A stretch of 33,404 nt of DNA from Treponema sp. Its GTDB lineage: Bacteria; Spirochaetota; Spirochaetia; Treponematales; Breznakiellaceae. This document shows positions 6,693-15,104 of the stretch, piece by piece. The stretch lies in the NCBI GenBank assembly GCA_031267675.1, contig JAIRYT010000087.1, positions 1 to 33,404 of the forward strand. The letters are read 5' to 3'. A program made the position numbers and the translations under genes. Below the pieces are notes generated by a model that did no database searches, was not told the origin of the DNA, and worked only from the letters and a program-made list of their open reading frames with translations. How positions within the stretch are numbered: the stretch's first letter is position 1; each line of letters begins with the position of its first letter.

Positions 6693-6722
6693 ATGATACG
6701 GGCACGATACGCGCAAAGTCAA
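6693..6722 (-). promoter_or_regulatory. Predicted promoter for the inhibitor / Cys-rich protein genes
   Basis: On the minus strand, TTGACT (6717-6722), 18 bases, TATCAT (6693-6698), a few bases upstream of the leader ORF. A consensus-based call. Confidence 0.5.
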
Positions 6723-6761
6723 GCCCACGCCCACGATTCGATTTTGGAAATGTACCGTAAC

Positions 6762-6778
6762 TCCTTATATTATAAGGA
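6762..6778. other. Small inverted repeat downstream of the tRNA
   Basis: TCCTTATA-T-TATAAGGA, an 8-bp inverted repeat starting nine bases beyond the 3' end of tRNA-Arg. It may help end or process the tRNA transcript, but there is no T-run and the stem is AT-rich. Confidence 0.3.
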
Positions 6779-6786
6779 ATTACCTT

Positions 6787-6860
<74 letters not shown>

Positions 6861-6869
6861 GCGATCCGT

Positions 6870-6898
6870 ATTCTAATACAATGCGGCGTTAGTGACAA
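6870..6898 (-). promoter_or_regulatory. Predicted promoter for tRNA-Arg
   Basis: On the minus strand, TTGTCA (6893-6898), 17 bases, TAGAAT (6870-6875), ending nine bases before the tRNA 5' end. The position and spacing fit well. Confidence 0.65.
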
Positions 6899-6940
6899 TA
6901 GCCCAAAAGCATTGGACCAATAAAAATACCAATGGCGCGC

Positions 6941-6969
6941 TTGACTATATCACCCTGAAAAAATATAGT
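6941..6969 (+). promoter_or_regulatory. Predicted promoter for the VTC-DUF4956 operon
   Basis: TTGACT (6941-6946), 17 bases, TATAGT (6964-6969). Transcription would begin near 6976, about 15 bases before the ATG at 6991. This argues against any longer reading of the gene from 6892. Confidence 0.65.
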
Positions 6970-6990
6970 TGTTACTGGGAGCAGACAGAC

Positions 6991-7698
6991 ATGGACCCTG
7001 GTTCAACTTTTACTTGTCTTCACCGATATGAGCAAAAATATCTGCTTGACCGGTCTCAATATGACACGATTTCGCGTATGATTCCCGAATTTGCCGGTGA
7101 AGACGAATTCGGGCAGGCTACGATTTATTCCATTTATTATGATACCGACGATTATATCTTGACAAAAAAGTTGTTTAACCGGTCATCCTATAAAGAAAAA
7201 CTGCGGCTGCGAAGCTATGGAATACCGCGCAGGGGCGACACTGTTTATCTGGAATTAAAAAAGAAACTTAAAGGCATCAGTTATAAACAAAGGCTCCCCA
7301 TGCGGTTTAGCGGCATAAAATCCTTTTTTGATCTTGATTTGAGCGCCTACGATAATTATGTCTCCAGCGAAACAAACTGGTTTCTGCAACACTATAAACC
7401 GCTTCCAAAATTTATGCTGTGGTATGACCGCCTTGCCTTTTGGGGCATAAAACATAAAGACTTTCGAATAACATTTGACACCAACATCCGCTGGCATTCT
7501 GATATCGATTACACACAGGAAGGGCGCGGCTATCCGCTGCTTGATAAAAACACCTGGCTTATGGAATTAAAGGTAGAGCGGTCCATACCGTTGTTTCTTG
7601 TCCGCCAGCTGACACGGTTAAAAATATTTCCGGTTTCATTCTCCAAGCATAAAATCGCTTATGAAAACCTTATTACCAAGCGGAGGATCCATGTCTGA
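6991..7698 (+). CDS. VTC domain protein, putative polyphosphate polymerase
   Basis: 235 residues, the length of a stand-alone bacterial VTC domain of the CYTH/triphosphate-tunnel fold. Recognisable motifs: HRYEQKYLL near residue 11, the strand YSIYYDTDDY, the basic KEKLRLRSYG (68-77), YLELKKKLKGISYKQR (86-101), and WLMELKV near the C-terminus. Alternating Glu/Lys/Arg in these strands line the tunnel that binds metal and the triphosphate tail. In yeast Vtc4 this domain makes polyphosphate from ATP; activity here is inferred. The start at 6991 was preferred to an in-frame GTG at 6892 because a promoter at 6941-6969 precedes it and GGGAG lies upstream. It overlaps the next gene by eight bases. 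Confidence 0.85.
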   Translation: MDPGSTFTCLHRYEQKYLLDRSQYDTISRMIPEFAGEDEFGQATIYSIYYDTDDYILTKKLFNRSSYKEKLRLRSYGIPRRGDTVYLELKKKLKGISYKQRLPMRFSGIKSFFDLDLSAYDNYVSSETNWFLQHYKPLPKFMLWYDRLAFWGIKHKDFRITFDTNIRWHSDIDYTQEGRGYPLLDKNTWLMELKVERSIPLFLVRQLTRLKIFPVSFSKHKIAYENLITKRRIHV

Positions 7699-8368
7699 AT
7701 TGTTTTTTAGCACCAGGGGTATTGACTTAACAATAACGGGCATACTTATCTGTAGTGTAGTATCACTGGCCGCGGGTATAATTACCGCGCTAACCTACAC
7801 CTTTCGCCAGATTACCAATAAAAACTTTGTAATTACCCTTGCCCTGCTGCCGATAATTACCCAGTCAATAATTATGCTGGTAAACGGCAGTGTGGGAACC
7901 GGTATCGCGGTAATGGGCGCGTTTAGCCTGGTCAGGTTCAGGTCCGTGCCGGGAACCGCCAAGGAAATATGCAGTATTTTTTTGGCGATGGCGCTGGGGC
8001 TTGCCGCCGGAGCAGGCCGTATTTGGTATGCCGCGGTTTTTGCCGTTTTAATAAACGGTATGCTGCTTGTATTTACCTGTTACGCGGGGTTCGGCGAACA
8101 AAAAAATCCGGTCAAATATCTTAAAATTGTTGTTCCCGAAGATCTGGATTATACGGTCATTTTTAACGATCTGTTCAGCGAGTACACAAAAAGCGTCCAG
8201 CTGGAAAAAGTACGAACCGTTAGTTTGGGAAGTTTATATGAACTTCAATATATTGTTGTTTTAAAAAATCTAAAAAATGAAAAAGAATTCCTGGATAAAA
8301 TCCGCCGCCGGAACAGCAACCTGGAAATAAGCCTTGGCTGGATTACACAGAGCAGGGCGGGATTATAA
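7691..8368 (+). CDS. DUF4956 family membrane protein
   Basis: 225 residues. The N-terminal half has four likely membrane segments (roughly residues 13-40, 45-68, 75-110 and 112-135), including the family signature GAFSLVRFRSVPGTAKEI. The C-terminal half is a soluble alpha/beta domain. The ATG at 7691 follows GGAGG at short spacing and lies inside the end of the VTC gene, so the two are coupled. VTC and DUF4956 genes commonly occur side by side in bacteria. The membrane protein may anchor the polymerase or move polyphosphate, as the Vtc1-type subunits do in yeast, but no function is established. It ends 42 bases from a convergent gene; no clear terminator was seen between them. Confidence 0.8.
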   Translation: MSELFFSTRGIDLTITGILICSVVSLAAGIITALTYTFRQITNKNFVITLALLPIITQSIIMLVNGSVGTGIAVMGAFSLVRFRSVPGTAKEICSIFLAMALGLAAGAGRIWYAAVFAVLINGMLLVFTCYAGFGEQKNPVKYLKIVVPEDLDYTVIFNDLFSEYTKSVQLEKVRTVSLGSLYELQYIVVLKNLKNEKEFLDKIRRRNSNLEISLGWITQSRAGL

Positions 8369-8410
8369 AACCTTCGTGCCGTCCGGACGCCGCTTTTGCC
8401 GCAGGGTTCA

Positions 8411-9241
8411 TTAAACCAGCATTGCGATGTGGAGTTTTGCTTCCGTTACCGTTAGATCAAGCTGTTTGGCGATTAATTCCGCGGTAAAGCCCGCGCGGTA
8501 AAGTTCCGCAACCCGCTCGCGCACGGGCGGCGGGCGGGGCGTTATTTGCCGCGCGGCGACAGTGATAACAGGCGCAGGAGCCGCTTCCGGAGCTGCGGCA
8601 TTTACCACCACGAACTTGTCAGAAATTTCCGCGGGCGCGGCGTTTGCGGGCGATGCAAACGCAGCTATGGCGATAGCCGCGTTTGCGGGCGCTGCCGCGG
8701 CGGCGGGCGATGTAGCGGCAGGCGCGGGCGATGCGGCATTTTCGGCTGGAGCCGCTATTGTACCCGCGGCGGAATGTCCCGCCTCCGCCTGATACGCCGC
8801 GGTCGCTGTTTCAAAGGCGCCGGCAAGCACCTCAAGCCCCTTAAGTCCGGGCAGACCCGCCGAATTTTCGCCGGACTTTTTACCGGCCGGTTTTGCCGCC
8901 TTTTTGGATTTTGACGCGCGCTTTGGTTTGGGAACGGACCTGCCAAGGGACGCGTAGGAGCGCTCCTCGGCGGAATGATTTTCCAGTTCGCGGGTATACA
9001 CGGCAATACGCTTTTCCGCTTCGCCGCAGATTTCGCGCAGGGCGCTTATTTTATCTTCCAGCAACTGTAAATCTTCTTCTGTTTTTTCATCAATGTCGGC
9101 TTCAAGCTGAATAATTTCATCGCGCAGTATGCCCAGGATATGATCGGGTTTTGTTCTGTTCCGGACATAGGAACGCAGGTATAAAAAAGCGGTTCCCCAC
9201 AACAGTACGGCGGCGGCGGCAAAGAAAAACAGGGTATTCAT
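8411..9241 (-). CDS. Membrane-anchored coiled-coil, Ala-rich protein with C-terminal helix-turn-helix-like segment
   Basis: 276 residues, the last gene of the motility operon. An N-terminal membrane helix (residues 3-22) is followed by a charged coiled coil (about 35-95), a Lys-rich stretch (KPKRASKSKKAAKPAGKK), and a long Ala/Pro low-complexity region (about 130-230). The tail, ERVAELYRAGFTAELIAKQL onwards, looks like the DUF6115-type helix-turn-helix found at the end of flagellar loci. The start overlaps the stop of nothing upstream but its ATGA overlaps the preceding gene's end by four bases. Its role is unknown. The combination of a membrane anchor and an HTH-like tail suggests a scaffold, but this is conjecture. 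Confidence 0.65.
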   Translation of the reverse strand: MNTLFFFAAAAVLLWGTAFLYLRSYVRNRTKPDHILGILRDEIIQLEADIDEKTEEDLQLLEDKISALREICGEAEKRIAVYTRELENHSAEERSYASLGRSVPKPKRASKSKKAAKPAGKKSGENSAGLPGLKGLEVLAGAFETATAAYQAEAGHSAAGTIAAPAENAASPAPAATSPAAAAAPANAAIAIAAFASPANAAPAEISDKFVVVNAAAPEAAPAPVITVAARQITPRPPPVRERVAELYRAGFTAELIAKQLDLTVTEAKLHIAMLV

Positions 9242-9561
9242 AACAGTACGTCAATGTTCCTTCCCAAATCGGGATCGCTTATTTTGTCTTTTTTTGCTTC
9301 TTCTTCGCCGGGCTCTTCTTCCTTTTTTTGCCTGTCTTCGTCTTCTCTTTGGCGGGGCCTGCCGTCCGTTACCGCCTCCGCGCCCTCGCCGGTGTTCTGG
9401 GCCTCGTTTACTTCCTGTATGCGTTCTTCGGTTTGCAGCTGGTTATGAATCTGCTGCAGCGACTGCTGTATCGCCGCGCCCTGGCGCTGGGCGTTTTCCT
9501 GTTTGCCAATTTTGTCAACCTGCGAAAAAAGCGTCTGCAGATCAATTGGTGATATAGCCAT
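9238..9561 (-). CDS. Small charged protein of the motility operon, unknown function
   Basis: 107 residues. It begins MAISPIDLQTLFSQVDKIGK, then has a Gln-rich helical region and a very acidic/basic stretch (about 64-92), with no Cys or membrane segment. It overlaps the 3' end of fapA by 20 bases and the following gene by four bases, so its expression is tied to theirs. AAGGG precedes the ATG. A gene of this kind follows fapA in treponemes as far as I recall, but I cannot name a function. Confidence 0.65.
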   Translation of the reverse strand: MAISPIDLQTLFSQVDKIGKQENAQRQGAAIQQSLQQIHNQLQTEERIQEVNEAQNTGEGAEAVTDGRPRQREDEDRQKKEEEPGEEEAKKDKISDPDLGRNIDVLL

Positions 9562-11503
9562 CGGGTCCCTTTTTTGATTCTTCGCCGGGCTCCTCGTATT
9601 TTGTCACCCGTACCAGGCCGTTTCCCAGAACAAAGGTAACCGCCCGGTATTCGTTGCGTACATCTTCGCGGGCGTCCCGTATAAGTATTTTTACCCCCGG
9701 ATATACCCTGGCGGAAGCGGACACCCGTCCCCGTGTTTTAAGCGTTGCCAGGAATTCTTCAATTTTTGCCGTTTCGCTCTTGTTCTTTTGAAGGTCCCCC
9801 ATAAGTTCCTGACGTTTGTCCATAAGTTCGTGAAGGTACGCCTCTTTGTCTTCGGGCAGGCTTTTGCGCTGTTTTTTAATATTGATAAGCGTTTGTATAT
9901 TAAGCTGAATTTCTTCAAGCTGTTTTTCCGCGCTTTCTTTTTTTGCGTTCAGGGTTTCAAGCTGGGTTTTGCTCCTTGGATCAAAGCCGACTTCGCAGAT
10001 TGTCTCTGTCCCGCTTGTGGGGCTCCCCAGACTTTTGGCGTTTATTTCTTCGGTAGCGCGGAGCCGCCCGCCTACAATCGAAGCCCGCTTGCCCTGACAA
10101 ATAATCCGCTTAAACGCGTCAACCTGTGAATTAATAATGCCGTCAGAAACAACCACCATGTTTCCCGCTTCTACCTGGGCGTTTTCAATAAAGCGCGCCC
10201 AAATGGAACGACCGGCTCGGATAAGCCCCGTGCTTTTTCCGGTAATTCCCTGATGCACAATAATGTCGCCTTCCGCGTCAAGCTCCGCTTTTTCAACAGT
10301 GCCGTCAACTTCTATATTACCGGCCGCCTTGACAGAAAAACCGTCTTCTACATTGCCGGTAATAATAACCGTTCCCAAAAAAATAATGTTCCCGGTTTTT
10401 ATGTTTACATTGCCCTGTACCGTATAAACCGGTTCAACATTGATCTTGCCGCCCGACACCACAACCTGCCCGTTCATATCGGCGATAATGGTCGCGCCGT
10501 CGTCTCCTACATGCACGTTCTTGCCAAGGGGAAGGGGAATCTCTTTGCCGTTCTTTGCGGGAATTACCTTGCCGGTTACCGTTCTGCCGACCGTGCCGGT
10601 TTCCGAAGGAATCCGTACCGCGAGCGGCTGGCCTTCTACGACATTTTGAATAATGTTTAGATCTTTAAAATCAACCCTGCCGTTTGCGCCCTCCCTAAGC
10701 CTGACCCGCGACATATCGGTTTCAAAATTATACTGAATCCGGGAATCCCTGCCGTCGGAAGGTCTGTCGCCAAAGCCCACCTGAACGGGCTCCTTGTACG
10801 TAGGCCGGTCGGCAAACTTTGAAAGCAAGTTTTCATCTACTCCGTAGATCACTTTATTATTGCGCAGGAACGAAAGATAGGTTTCGACCGGAATATCACA
10901 GCCGCCGCGTCCGGGCGGCTGTACGGTAATGTACGCCTTCATTTCATCGGCGGTAATGTCAACGCTTACCATTGAATCGTTCGCGGGAACGCGTTCAAAA
11001 TCGCCTATGCGTTCATACCGGCCCGCCGCTTCGCCGGTTATTTTTGCGACAAGTTCCTGGTTGTAGACGGAAACACCGCGCGCCGCGATAAGCTGTATAA
11101 CCGCCGCCGGAGCGGCATGGCGTCCGCGCCCCGCAGGCGGGCAGACTTTTAGATACACGCCGTCGTGGAGCATTTGGACATACGCCTCGCCGTTTTCATC
11201 AAGCTGGGCTTTTGCCGCCGCGGCGGCTTCTTCGGCGGCGGCGGCTTTTTCTTCTTCGATGGTTTGGACGGTAACCCGCTCATAGGCGCGAATTTTCCAG
11301 GGCTTTGCTCCGGTGCCAAAAACCCCGGAAAACCCCCGTACCGTTACTTCGTATTCAATTTTGCGGACTGCCAGATTAAGCAGGGTTGACGCGGTGCTTA
11401 CCGCTTCTTCCAGGGTTGCTCCTTCCGCCTCGATGGTGTGGATTGCCCTGTCCCGCTCCAGTCGTTCTTTCATCGCATGCTGAAGCTGGACAAAATCTAC
11501 CAT
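9542..11503 (-). CDS. fapA: FapA family protein (DUF342) with N-terminal Jag_N-like domain
   Basis: 653 residues. Residues 20-75 (IEAEGATLEEAVSTAS...FSGVFGTGAKPWKIRAYE) match the Jag_N/SpoIIIJ-associated pattern, ending in a Gly-rich turn and basic strand. The middle (about 330-510) is a right-handed beta-helix of repeating short strands (GNVNIKTGNI, GNIEVDGTVEKAELDAEGDI), typical of DUF342/FapA. A coiled coil covers about 520-590, followed by a small C-terminal beta domain. FapA is implicated in flagellar assembly or polar landmark functions in Vibrio. It starts one base after the sigma factor stop (TAG-t-ATG). The exact role in spirochetes is unknown to me. Confidence 0.8.
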   Translation of the reverse strand: MVDFVQLQHAMKERLERDRAIHTIEAEGATLEEAVSTASTLLNLAVRKIEYEVTVRGFSGVFGTGAKPWKIRAYERVTVQTIEEEKAAAAEEAAAAAKAQLDENGEAYVQMLHDGVYLKVCPPAGRGRHAAPAAVIQLIAARGVSVYNQELVAKITGEAAGRYERIGDFERVPANDSMVSVDITADEMKAYITVQPPGRGGCDIPVETYLSFLRNNKVIYGVDENLLSKFADRPTYKEPVQVGFGDRPSDGRDSRIQYNFETDMSRVRLREGANGRVDFKDLNIIQNVVEGQPLAVRIPSETGTVGRTVTGKVIPAKNGKEIPLPLGKNVHVGDDGATIIADMNGQVVVSGGKINVEPVYTVQGNVNIKTGNIIFLGTVIITGNVEDGFSVKAAGNIEVDGTVEKAELDAEGDIIVHQGITGKSTGLIRAGRSIWARFIENAQVEAGNMVVVSDGIINSQVDAFKRIICQGKRASIVGGRLRATEEINAKSLGSPTSGTETICEVGFDPRSKTQLETLNAKKESAEKQLEEIQLNIQTLINIKKQRKSLPEDKEAYLHELMDKRQELMGDLQKNKSETAKIEEFLATLKTRGRVSASARVYPGVKILIRDAREDVRNEYRAVTFVLGNGLVRVTKYEEPGEESKKGPDGYITN

Positions 11504-11504
11504 A

Positions 11505-12311
11505 CTATGCGATACCCTTTCGTACGTTGGTTAATTTTGAACGCAGATGCAGTATCGCCTTGGTATGCAGCTGGCTTACCCGCGACTCGGTTACTTCCAG
11601 AACTTTTCCAATTTCTTTAAGCGTAAGATCCTCGTAATAATAAAGGACCAGAATTTTCTTTTCTTTTTCGGGCAGATCATTTATTGCTTCAATAATGACG
11701 CGGCGTATTTCTTCTTTTTCTACGATTACGTCGGGATTAAGGCTTGAAGGGCTTTCGATGCTGTCGCCGATGGAAACCTTGTCGTTTTCGTCCCCCGAAA
11801 ACCACACATCAGAGAGCGAAAGTATCGAGGTGCTGGAAATACGCTGCAGGGTTTTAAGATAATCGCTTTCGTCCATTCCCAGCGATTTGGCAATTTCCTG
11901 ATCGGTGGCGGTGCGCCCCAGCTGCGCCTCGAGCGACCCAATCGCGTCTTCGACTTCGCGGGTTTTTTGCCTGACCGAACGGGGTACCCAGTCAATCGAA
12001 CGCAGTTCGTCAAAAATTGCCCCGCGTATGCGCGTAACGGCATAGGTTTTGAACTTTACGTTTTTTTCCGGGTCAAATTTATCAATTGCGTCAAGCAGCC
12101 CAAAAACCCCAAAGCCCACCAGGTCGTCAAATTCAACATTATGCGGCATTCCAACGGCGACTTTGCCCGCCACATATTTTACCAGGGGCGCGTATTGCTT
12201 GATAAAAGTTTCCCTGATCGCCGGGTCCCTTTTTCTGCGATACGAAATCCAGAGTTCTTCTTCTGCTTTTTCTTCCATGGGCTGCTCCGCGCCCAGGAAA
12301 GTATTGGCCAT
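11505..12311 (-). CDS. fliA: Flagellar sigma-28-type factor (FliA/WhiG)
   Basis: 268 residues. Region 2 is [20 protein letters not shown]...[28 protein letters not shown], with the FliA/WhiG-specific end DWVPRSVR. Region 3 follows (about 120-160). Region 4 has the helix-turn-helix [25 protein letters not shown] near residues 228-252. It would direct RNA polymerase to late flagellar and chemotaxis genes. The ATG at 12311 follows AAAGGA. The stop of the preceding gene lies within this ribosome site, so the two are coupled. Confidence 0.93.
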   Translation of the reverse strand: MANTFLGAEQPMEEKAEEELWISYRRKRDPAIRETFIKQYAPLVKYVAGKVAVGMPHNVEFDDLVGFGVFGLLDAIDKFDPEKNVKFKTYAVTRIRGAIFDELRSIDWVPRSVRQKTREVEDAIGSLEAQLGRTATDQEIAKSLGMDESDYLKTLQRISSTSILSLSDVWFSGDENDKVSIGDSIESPSSLNPDVIVEKEEIRRVIIEAINDLPEKEKKILVLYYYEDLTLKEIGKVLEVTESRVSQLHTKAILHLRSKLTNVRKGIA

Positions 12312-12314
12312 AAT

Positions 12315-12980
12315 CTATCCTTTTTCGTCCTTTTTTAAAACCGTCTGTATCGCCTGGGCCAGTTCTTTTGGGTTAAAGTCGCCGGCCATATCCGCTTTAT
12401 TCCGTGACGAGGTTGAAAGCGGCTGCCGGGGGCCGTCGCTTTCAAACGCAATCGCTTCAACCGCCGCGGCGGCGTCTTTACCCGCCTGCGTAAACGCTTC
12501 CGTCATGACATCCATGTCGGGGAGCGCGTCGGACTGCTTGCTCTCGCCCTCTCCTTCATCAGTGCCAGCAAACACCCCGCCCTCATTATACTGAAGATCG
12601 GCGTCCGGGTCCATACCCAAATCAGGACCGGACTCAGGCGGGGGCTCGCCGGGACTTCCCGCAAAGCCGCGGTTGGCGGCAATATCGTCCACCTCTTCCC
12701 CGCTGCCGGAGGGGAACGCCCCCGTCGCGGGCCCGACCGTCAGGTCCACATAAGAGCCGGGAGCGGGTATGTCAAGGTCGTCTTCGCCCCGGACAAGCAG
12801 TTCGGGCAAAAACTGGCCTGCCAGCCAGATAACCAGACAGGCAAGCCCGAAAAAAAGACCCCCAAAAAGCAGCATTCTACAGACAATGACAAAGGGGCCA
12901 ATCCCGTTAAGAACGCCCAGTATAAGCGAAAGCGCCGCCGCAAAAACAGCCGCAATACCCGCCGCCTTAAAATTGAACAA
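12315..12980 (-). CDS. Membrane protein of the motility operon, unknown function
   Basis: 221 residues from a TTG start at 12980, chosen because GGGAGAC lies just upstream and the codon sits one base after the flhG stop. A longer reading from 13019 would overlap flhG by 38 bases. Two hydrophobic segments (about residues 7-25 and 30-55) are followed by an acidic, Pro/Gly-rich disordered stretch and a short conserved-looking tail, FNPKELAQAIQTVLKKDEKG. Treponemes carry a similar uncharacterised gene between flhG and the sigma factor. It may be a membrane partner for FlhF/FlhG or the sigma factor; there is no direct evidence. Confidence 0.65.
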   Translation of the reverse strand: MFNFKAAGIAAVFAAALSLILGVLNGIGPFVIVCRMLLFGGLFFGLACLVIWLAGQFLPELLVRGEDDLDIPAPGSYVDLTVGPATGAFPSGSGEEVDDIAANRGFAGSPGEPPPESGPDLGMDPDADLQYNEGGVFAGTDEGEGESKQSDALPDMDVMTEAFTQAGKDAAAAVEAIAFESDGPRQPLSTSSRNKADMAGDFNPKELAQAIQTVLKKDEKG

Positions 12981-12981
12981 G

Positions 12982-13866
12982 CTAGTCTCCCTTAAACATT
13001 CGTTTAAGCATATTGCCAAAGCCCCCGTTGTCGCGCATCTCTGTTTTTTCCATGCGGCCTACAATGTGCTGGACACACTGGCTTGCCTTGCATTTTGGGT
13101 CTACAATCATAAAAGGCCGCTGTTTTAACACGGCCTGCGAAACGGCGCCGTCTTCAAAAATAAAGCCCAAATATTCGACCTTAAGGTTTAAAAACTGGCC
13201 GGTAATGTTAATCATGCGCTCGGCTACCTTGCGCGCCTCGGCGGCGTTTTTGACGCGGTTTACCACCAGTTTTAATCCCATATTAAGCGAATTGATTTCG
13301 GTGGCGATAATCTTGATAATTCCGTACGCGTCGGTAATTGCCGTAGGTTCCGGCGTTGTAATGATTACCGTATCGTCCGCCGCGGCGACAAAATCCAGCA
13401 CATTGCTTGAAACGCCGGCCGACGTGTCAATAATGACAATATCGGCGGCGGAAAGGGTTTCCAGTTCTCTGATAAAATATTGGCGTTCGGCTTCGGTTAA
13501 ATTGGCGATTTTTGAAAACCCGGACGCGCCGGCGACAATGGAAATGCCATAGTCGGTTTCTACCATTATTTCTTTCATTGTTTTTTGCTTGCGGATAACG
13601 TGATACAGATTGAATTTGGGAATCATGTTAAGCATGACATTTACATTGGCCAGCCCAAGATCCGCGTCCATAACGACTACTTTTTTTCCGGTCCGCGCGT
13701 ATGCCAGGGCAAGGTTTACCGAAACATTTGTTTTGCCGACGCCGCCCTTTCCGCTGGTAACGGTGATTATCCGGGTTTTCTTTCCCTCTTTGAGTTTGGC
13801 GGGTTTTTCGTAGGAAGCGTTTTTTTTACGCATCATTTCCCTGAGCCGTTCAGCCTGATCTTCCAT
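12982..13866 (-). CDS. flhG: MinD-like ATPase FlhG (FleN/YlxH)
   Basis: 294 residues. The deviant Walker A is KGGVGKT (track of MinD/ParA type) in [23 protein letters not shown]. Switch I/II motifs follow as [13 protein letters not shown] and IIDTSAG. Ends with a basic, possibly membrane-binding helix NMLKRMFK. The short N-terminal [12 protein letters not shown] resembles the FlhG segment that stimulates FlhF GTPase. FlhG sets flagellar number and position with FlhF. The ATG at 13866 was chosen over a longer reading because it follows GAAGGA and begins 13 bases after the flhF stop. Confidence 0.92.
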   Translation of the reverse strand: MEDQAERLREMMRKKNASYEKPAKLKEGKKTRIITVTSGKGGVGKTNVSVNLALAYARTGKKVVVMDADLGLANVNVMLNMIPKFNLYHVIRKQKTMKEIMVETDYGISIVAGASGFSKIANLTEAERQYFIRELETLSAADIVIIDTSAGVSSNVLDFVAAADDTVIITTPEPTAITDAYGIIKIIATEINSLNMGLKLVVNRVKNAAEARKVAERMINITGQFLNLKVEYLGFIFEDGAVSQAVLKQRPFMIVDPKCKASQCVQHIVGRMEKTEMRDNGGFGNMLKRMFKGD

Positions 13867-13879
13867 CTTTAAACATCCT

Positions 13880-15103
13880 TCAACTGAATAATTGCGCCTT
13901 AAGCGCTTCATCAACAACAAAACCCTCAAGGTTTATCAAAAAACGCCTGCGCGAAGCTTTTTCCAGATCCGAAGGCACCGTCTGTCCGTCGGTAATAAAG
14001 GCGGCGCTTTTTTTTGCCTCGGCAAGGGCGCTGATAATGTTTCCCGTACGCTCTGTTTCGTCAAGCTTGGTAATAATCACCGCCCTGTAATTAAACGGCT
14101 CAAACTGCCGCAGTATTTCGGTAATGTCGCTGGCCTTTGTCGCGGCCTGGATACACAGATAACATTCCGCGCGGGCGGGGCACGCGTCCAGAACAGAACG
14201 CATATCGCCAAGTTCGCTGTAATTTTTGGGGCTTTTGCCAATGGTGTCAATAAGAATATAGTCAATATCCTGACTGTACAATTCCAGCACCTGTTTAAGA
14301 TCGTCGCGGCCTTCCAGAACGGAAACCGGAATTTCCATTATCTCGCCGTATTTTTCGATCTGCTGTTTACCGCCGATTCGGTAGACGTCCAGTGTTACCA
14401 GACGTACTTCTTTTTGCCATTCACCTTCGCTGCGTTCGCCGTAAAACGCGCCCATTTTAGCGATTGTTGTTGTTTTTCCCACACCAGTGGGGCCTACCAG
14501 AACAATTATCCGGGGCCTCTTTTTATGCTGCGCTTCGCTGTCGTAAATCGAAATACTTTCGCCAATCCATTTAATAACGTTTCGCTTTACTCCGTCATAG
14601 TCGTCAAGCTGTTCAAGCGGCGTTTCGCGGCGCAGGCGATCCATAATATTCCGGATATACGTATAAGAAAAATCATTTAAAAGAAGATCTTCTTCCAGCT
14701 TTTTTAGGGTTTCATGTTCCGCGGTCCTGGGAATTACCGGAGGCTGTTTTGATTCTTCCACCTTTGCGCTTAAACTGCGCAGCTCTTTAAGCACCGCTTC
14801 CAGCTTGCTGTCGCCGCTCTTTCCCTGCGCGGCAAGAATTTTTTGCCGTTCCGTTTCAAAGTCAAGCGGTTTTGACGGCGGCGCGTTTGCGTATACGTTT
14901 TTGCCGCGCAGCGGATTTTCCGGCGGCAGTACCTTGCCGCTGACTTCCCATTCTTCATGGCCTCCAATACCAAAAAAACCGCCGCGCCATACTGTCCGGA
15001 ACGGACCCAAAAATACATGGGGTCCGTATTTTTGATGAATACGATCTTCGCATTCTTCGCGGGTTCGAGCCTGTTCGGTAAAATAAATGTTTCGCGTTTC
15101 CAT
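13880..15103 (-). CDS. flhF: SRP-type GTPase FlhF
   Basis: 407 residues. An N-terminal basic domain and linker (about 1-120) are followed by the N and G domains. G1 is [18 protein letters not shown]2 lies near [14 protein letters not shown]4 is TKLDET. The G3 motif reads DTIGKS rather than the usual DTAGRS. FlhF recruits the first basal-body parts to the cell pole in other bacteria; in spirochetes it affects flagellar number and location. The start METRNIYF at 15103 begins one base after the flhA stop, so translation is likely coupled; no strong ribosome site is seen. Confidence 0.92.
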   Translation of the reverse strand: METRNIYFTEQARTREECEDRIHQKYGPHVFLGPFRTVWRGGFFGIGGHEEWEVSGKVLPPENPLRGKNVYANAPPSKPLDFETERQKILAAQGKSGDSKLEAVLKELRSLSAKVEESKQPPVIPRTAEHETLKKLEEDLLLNDFSYTYIRNIMDRLRRETPLEQLDDYDGVKRNVIKWIGESISIYDSEAQHKKRPRIIVLVGPTGVGKTTTIAKMGAFYGERSEGEWQKEVRLVTLDVYRIGGKQQIEKYGEIMEIPVSVLEGRDDLKQVLELYSQDIDYILIDTIGKSPKNYSELGDMRSVLDACPARAECYLCIQAATKASDITEILRQFEPFNYRAVIITKLDETERTGNIISALAEAKKSAAFITDGQTVPSDLEKASRRRFLINLEGFVVDEALKAQLFS

Positions 15104-15104
15104 T

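Noticed and set aside
6892-6990. A 33-residue N-terminal extension of the VTC protein from GTG
   Set aside because: A good promoter (6941-6969) lies inside it, and the family starts near MDPGSTFTCLHRYEQKY.
8369-8410. Terminator between the DUF4956 gene and the convergent motility operon
   Set aside because: A CGTCCGGACG palindrome is present, but there is no loop space and no T-run on either strand.
8562-8792. Open frame on the plus strand rich in Ala and Gly
   Set aside because: It is the antisense shadow of the Ala/Pro-rich stalk of the minus-strand gene; low-complexity GC-rich DNA keeps several frames open.
9294-9557. Overlapping plus-strand open frames opposite the small charged gene
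   Set aside because: They have no family-like sequence and no promoter, and the minus-strand gene has overlaps and a ribosome site consistent with its operon.
12982-13019. Longer reading of the unknown membrane gene overlapping flhG by 38 bases
   Set aside because: The TTG at 12980 has a well-spaced GGGAGAC and starts one base after the flhG stop.
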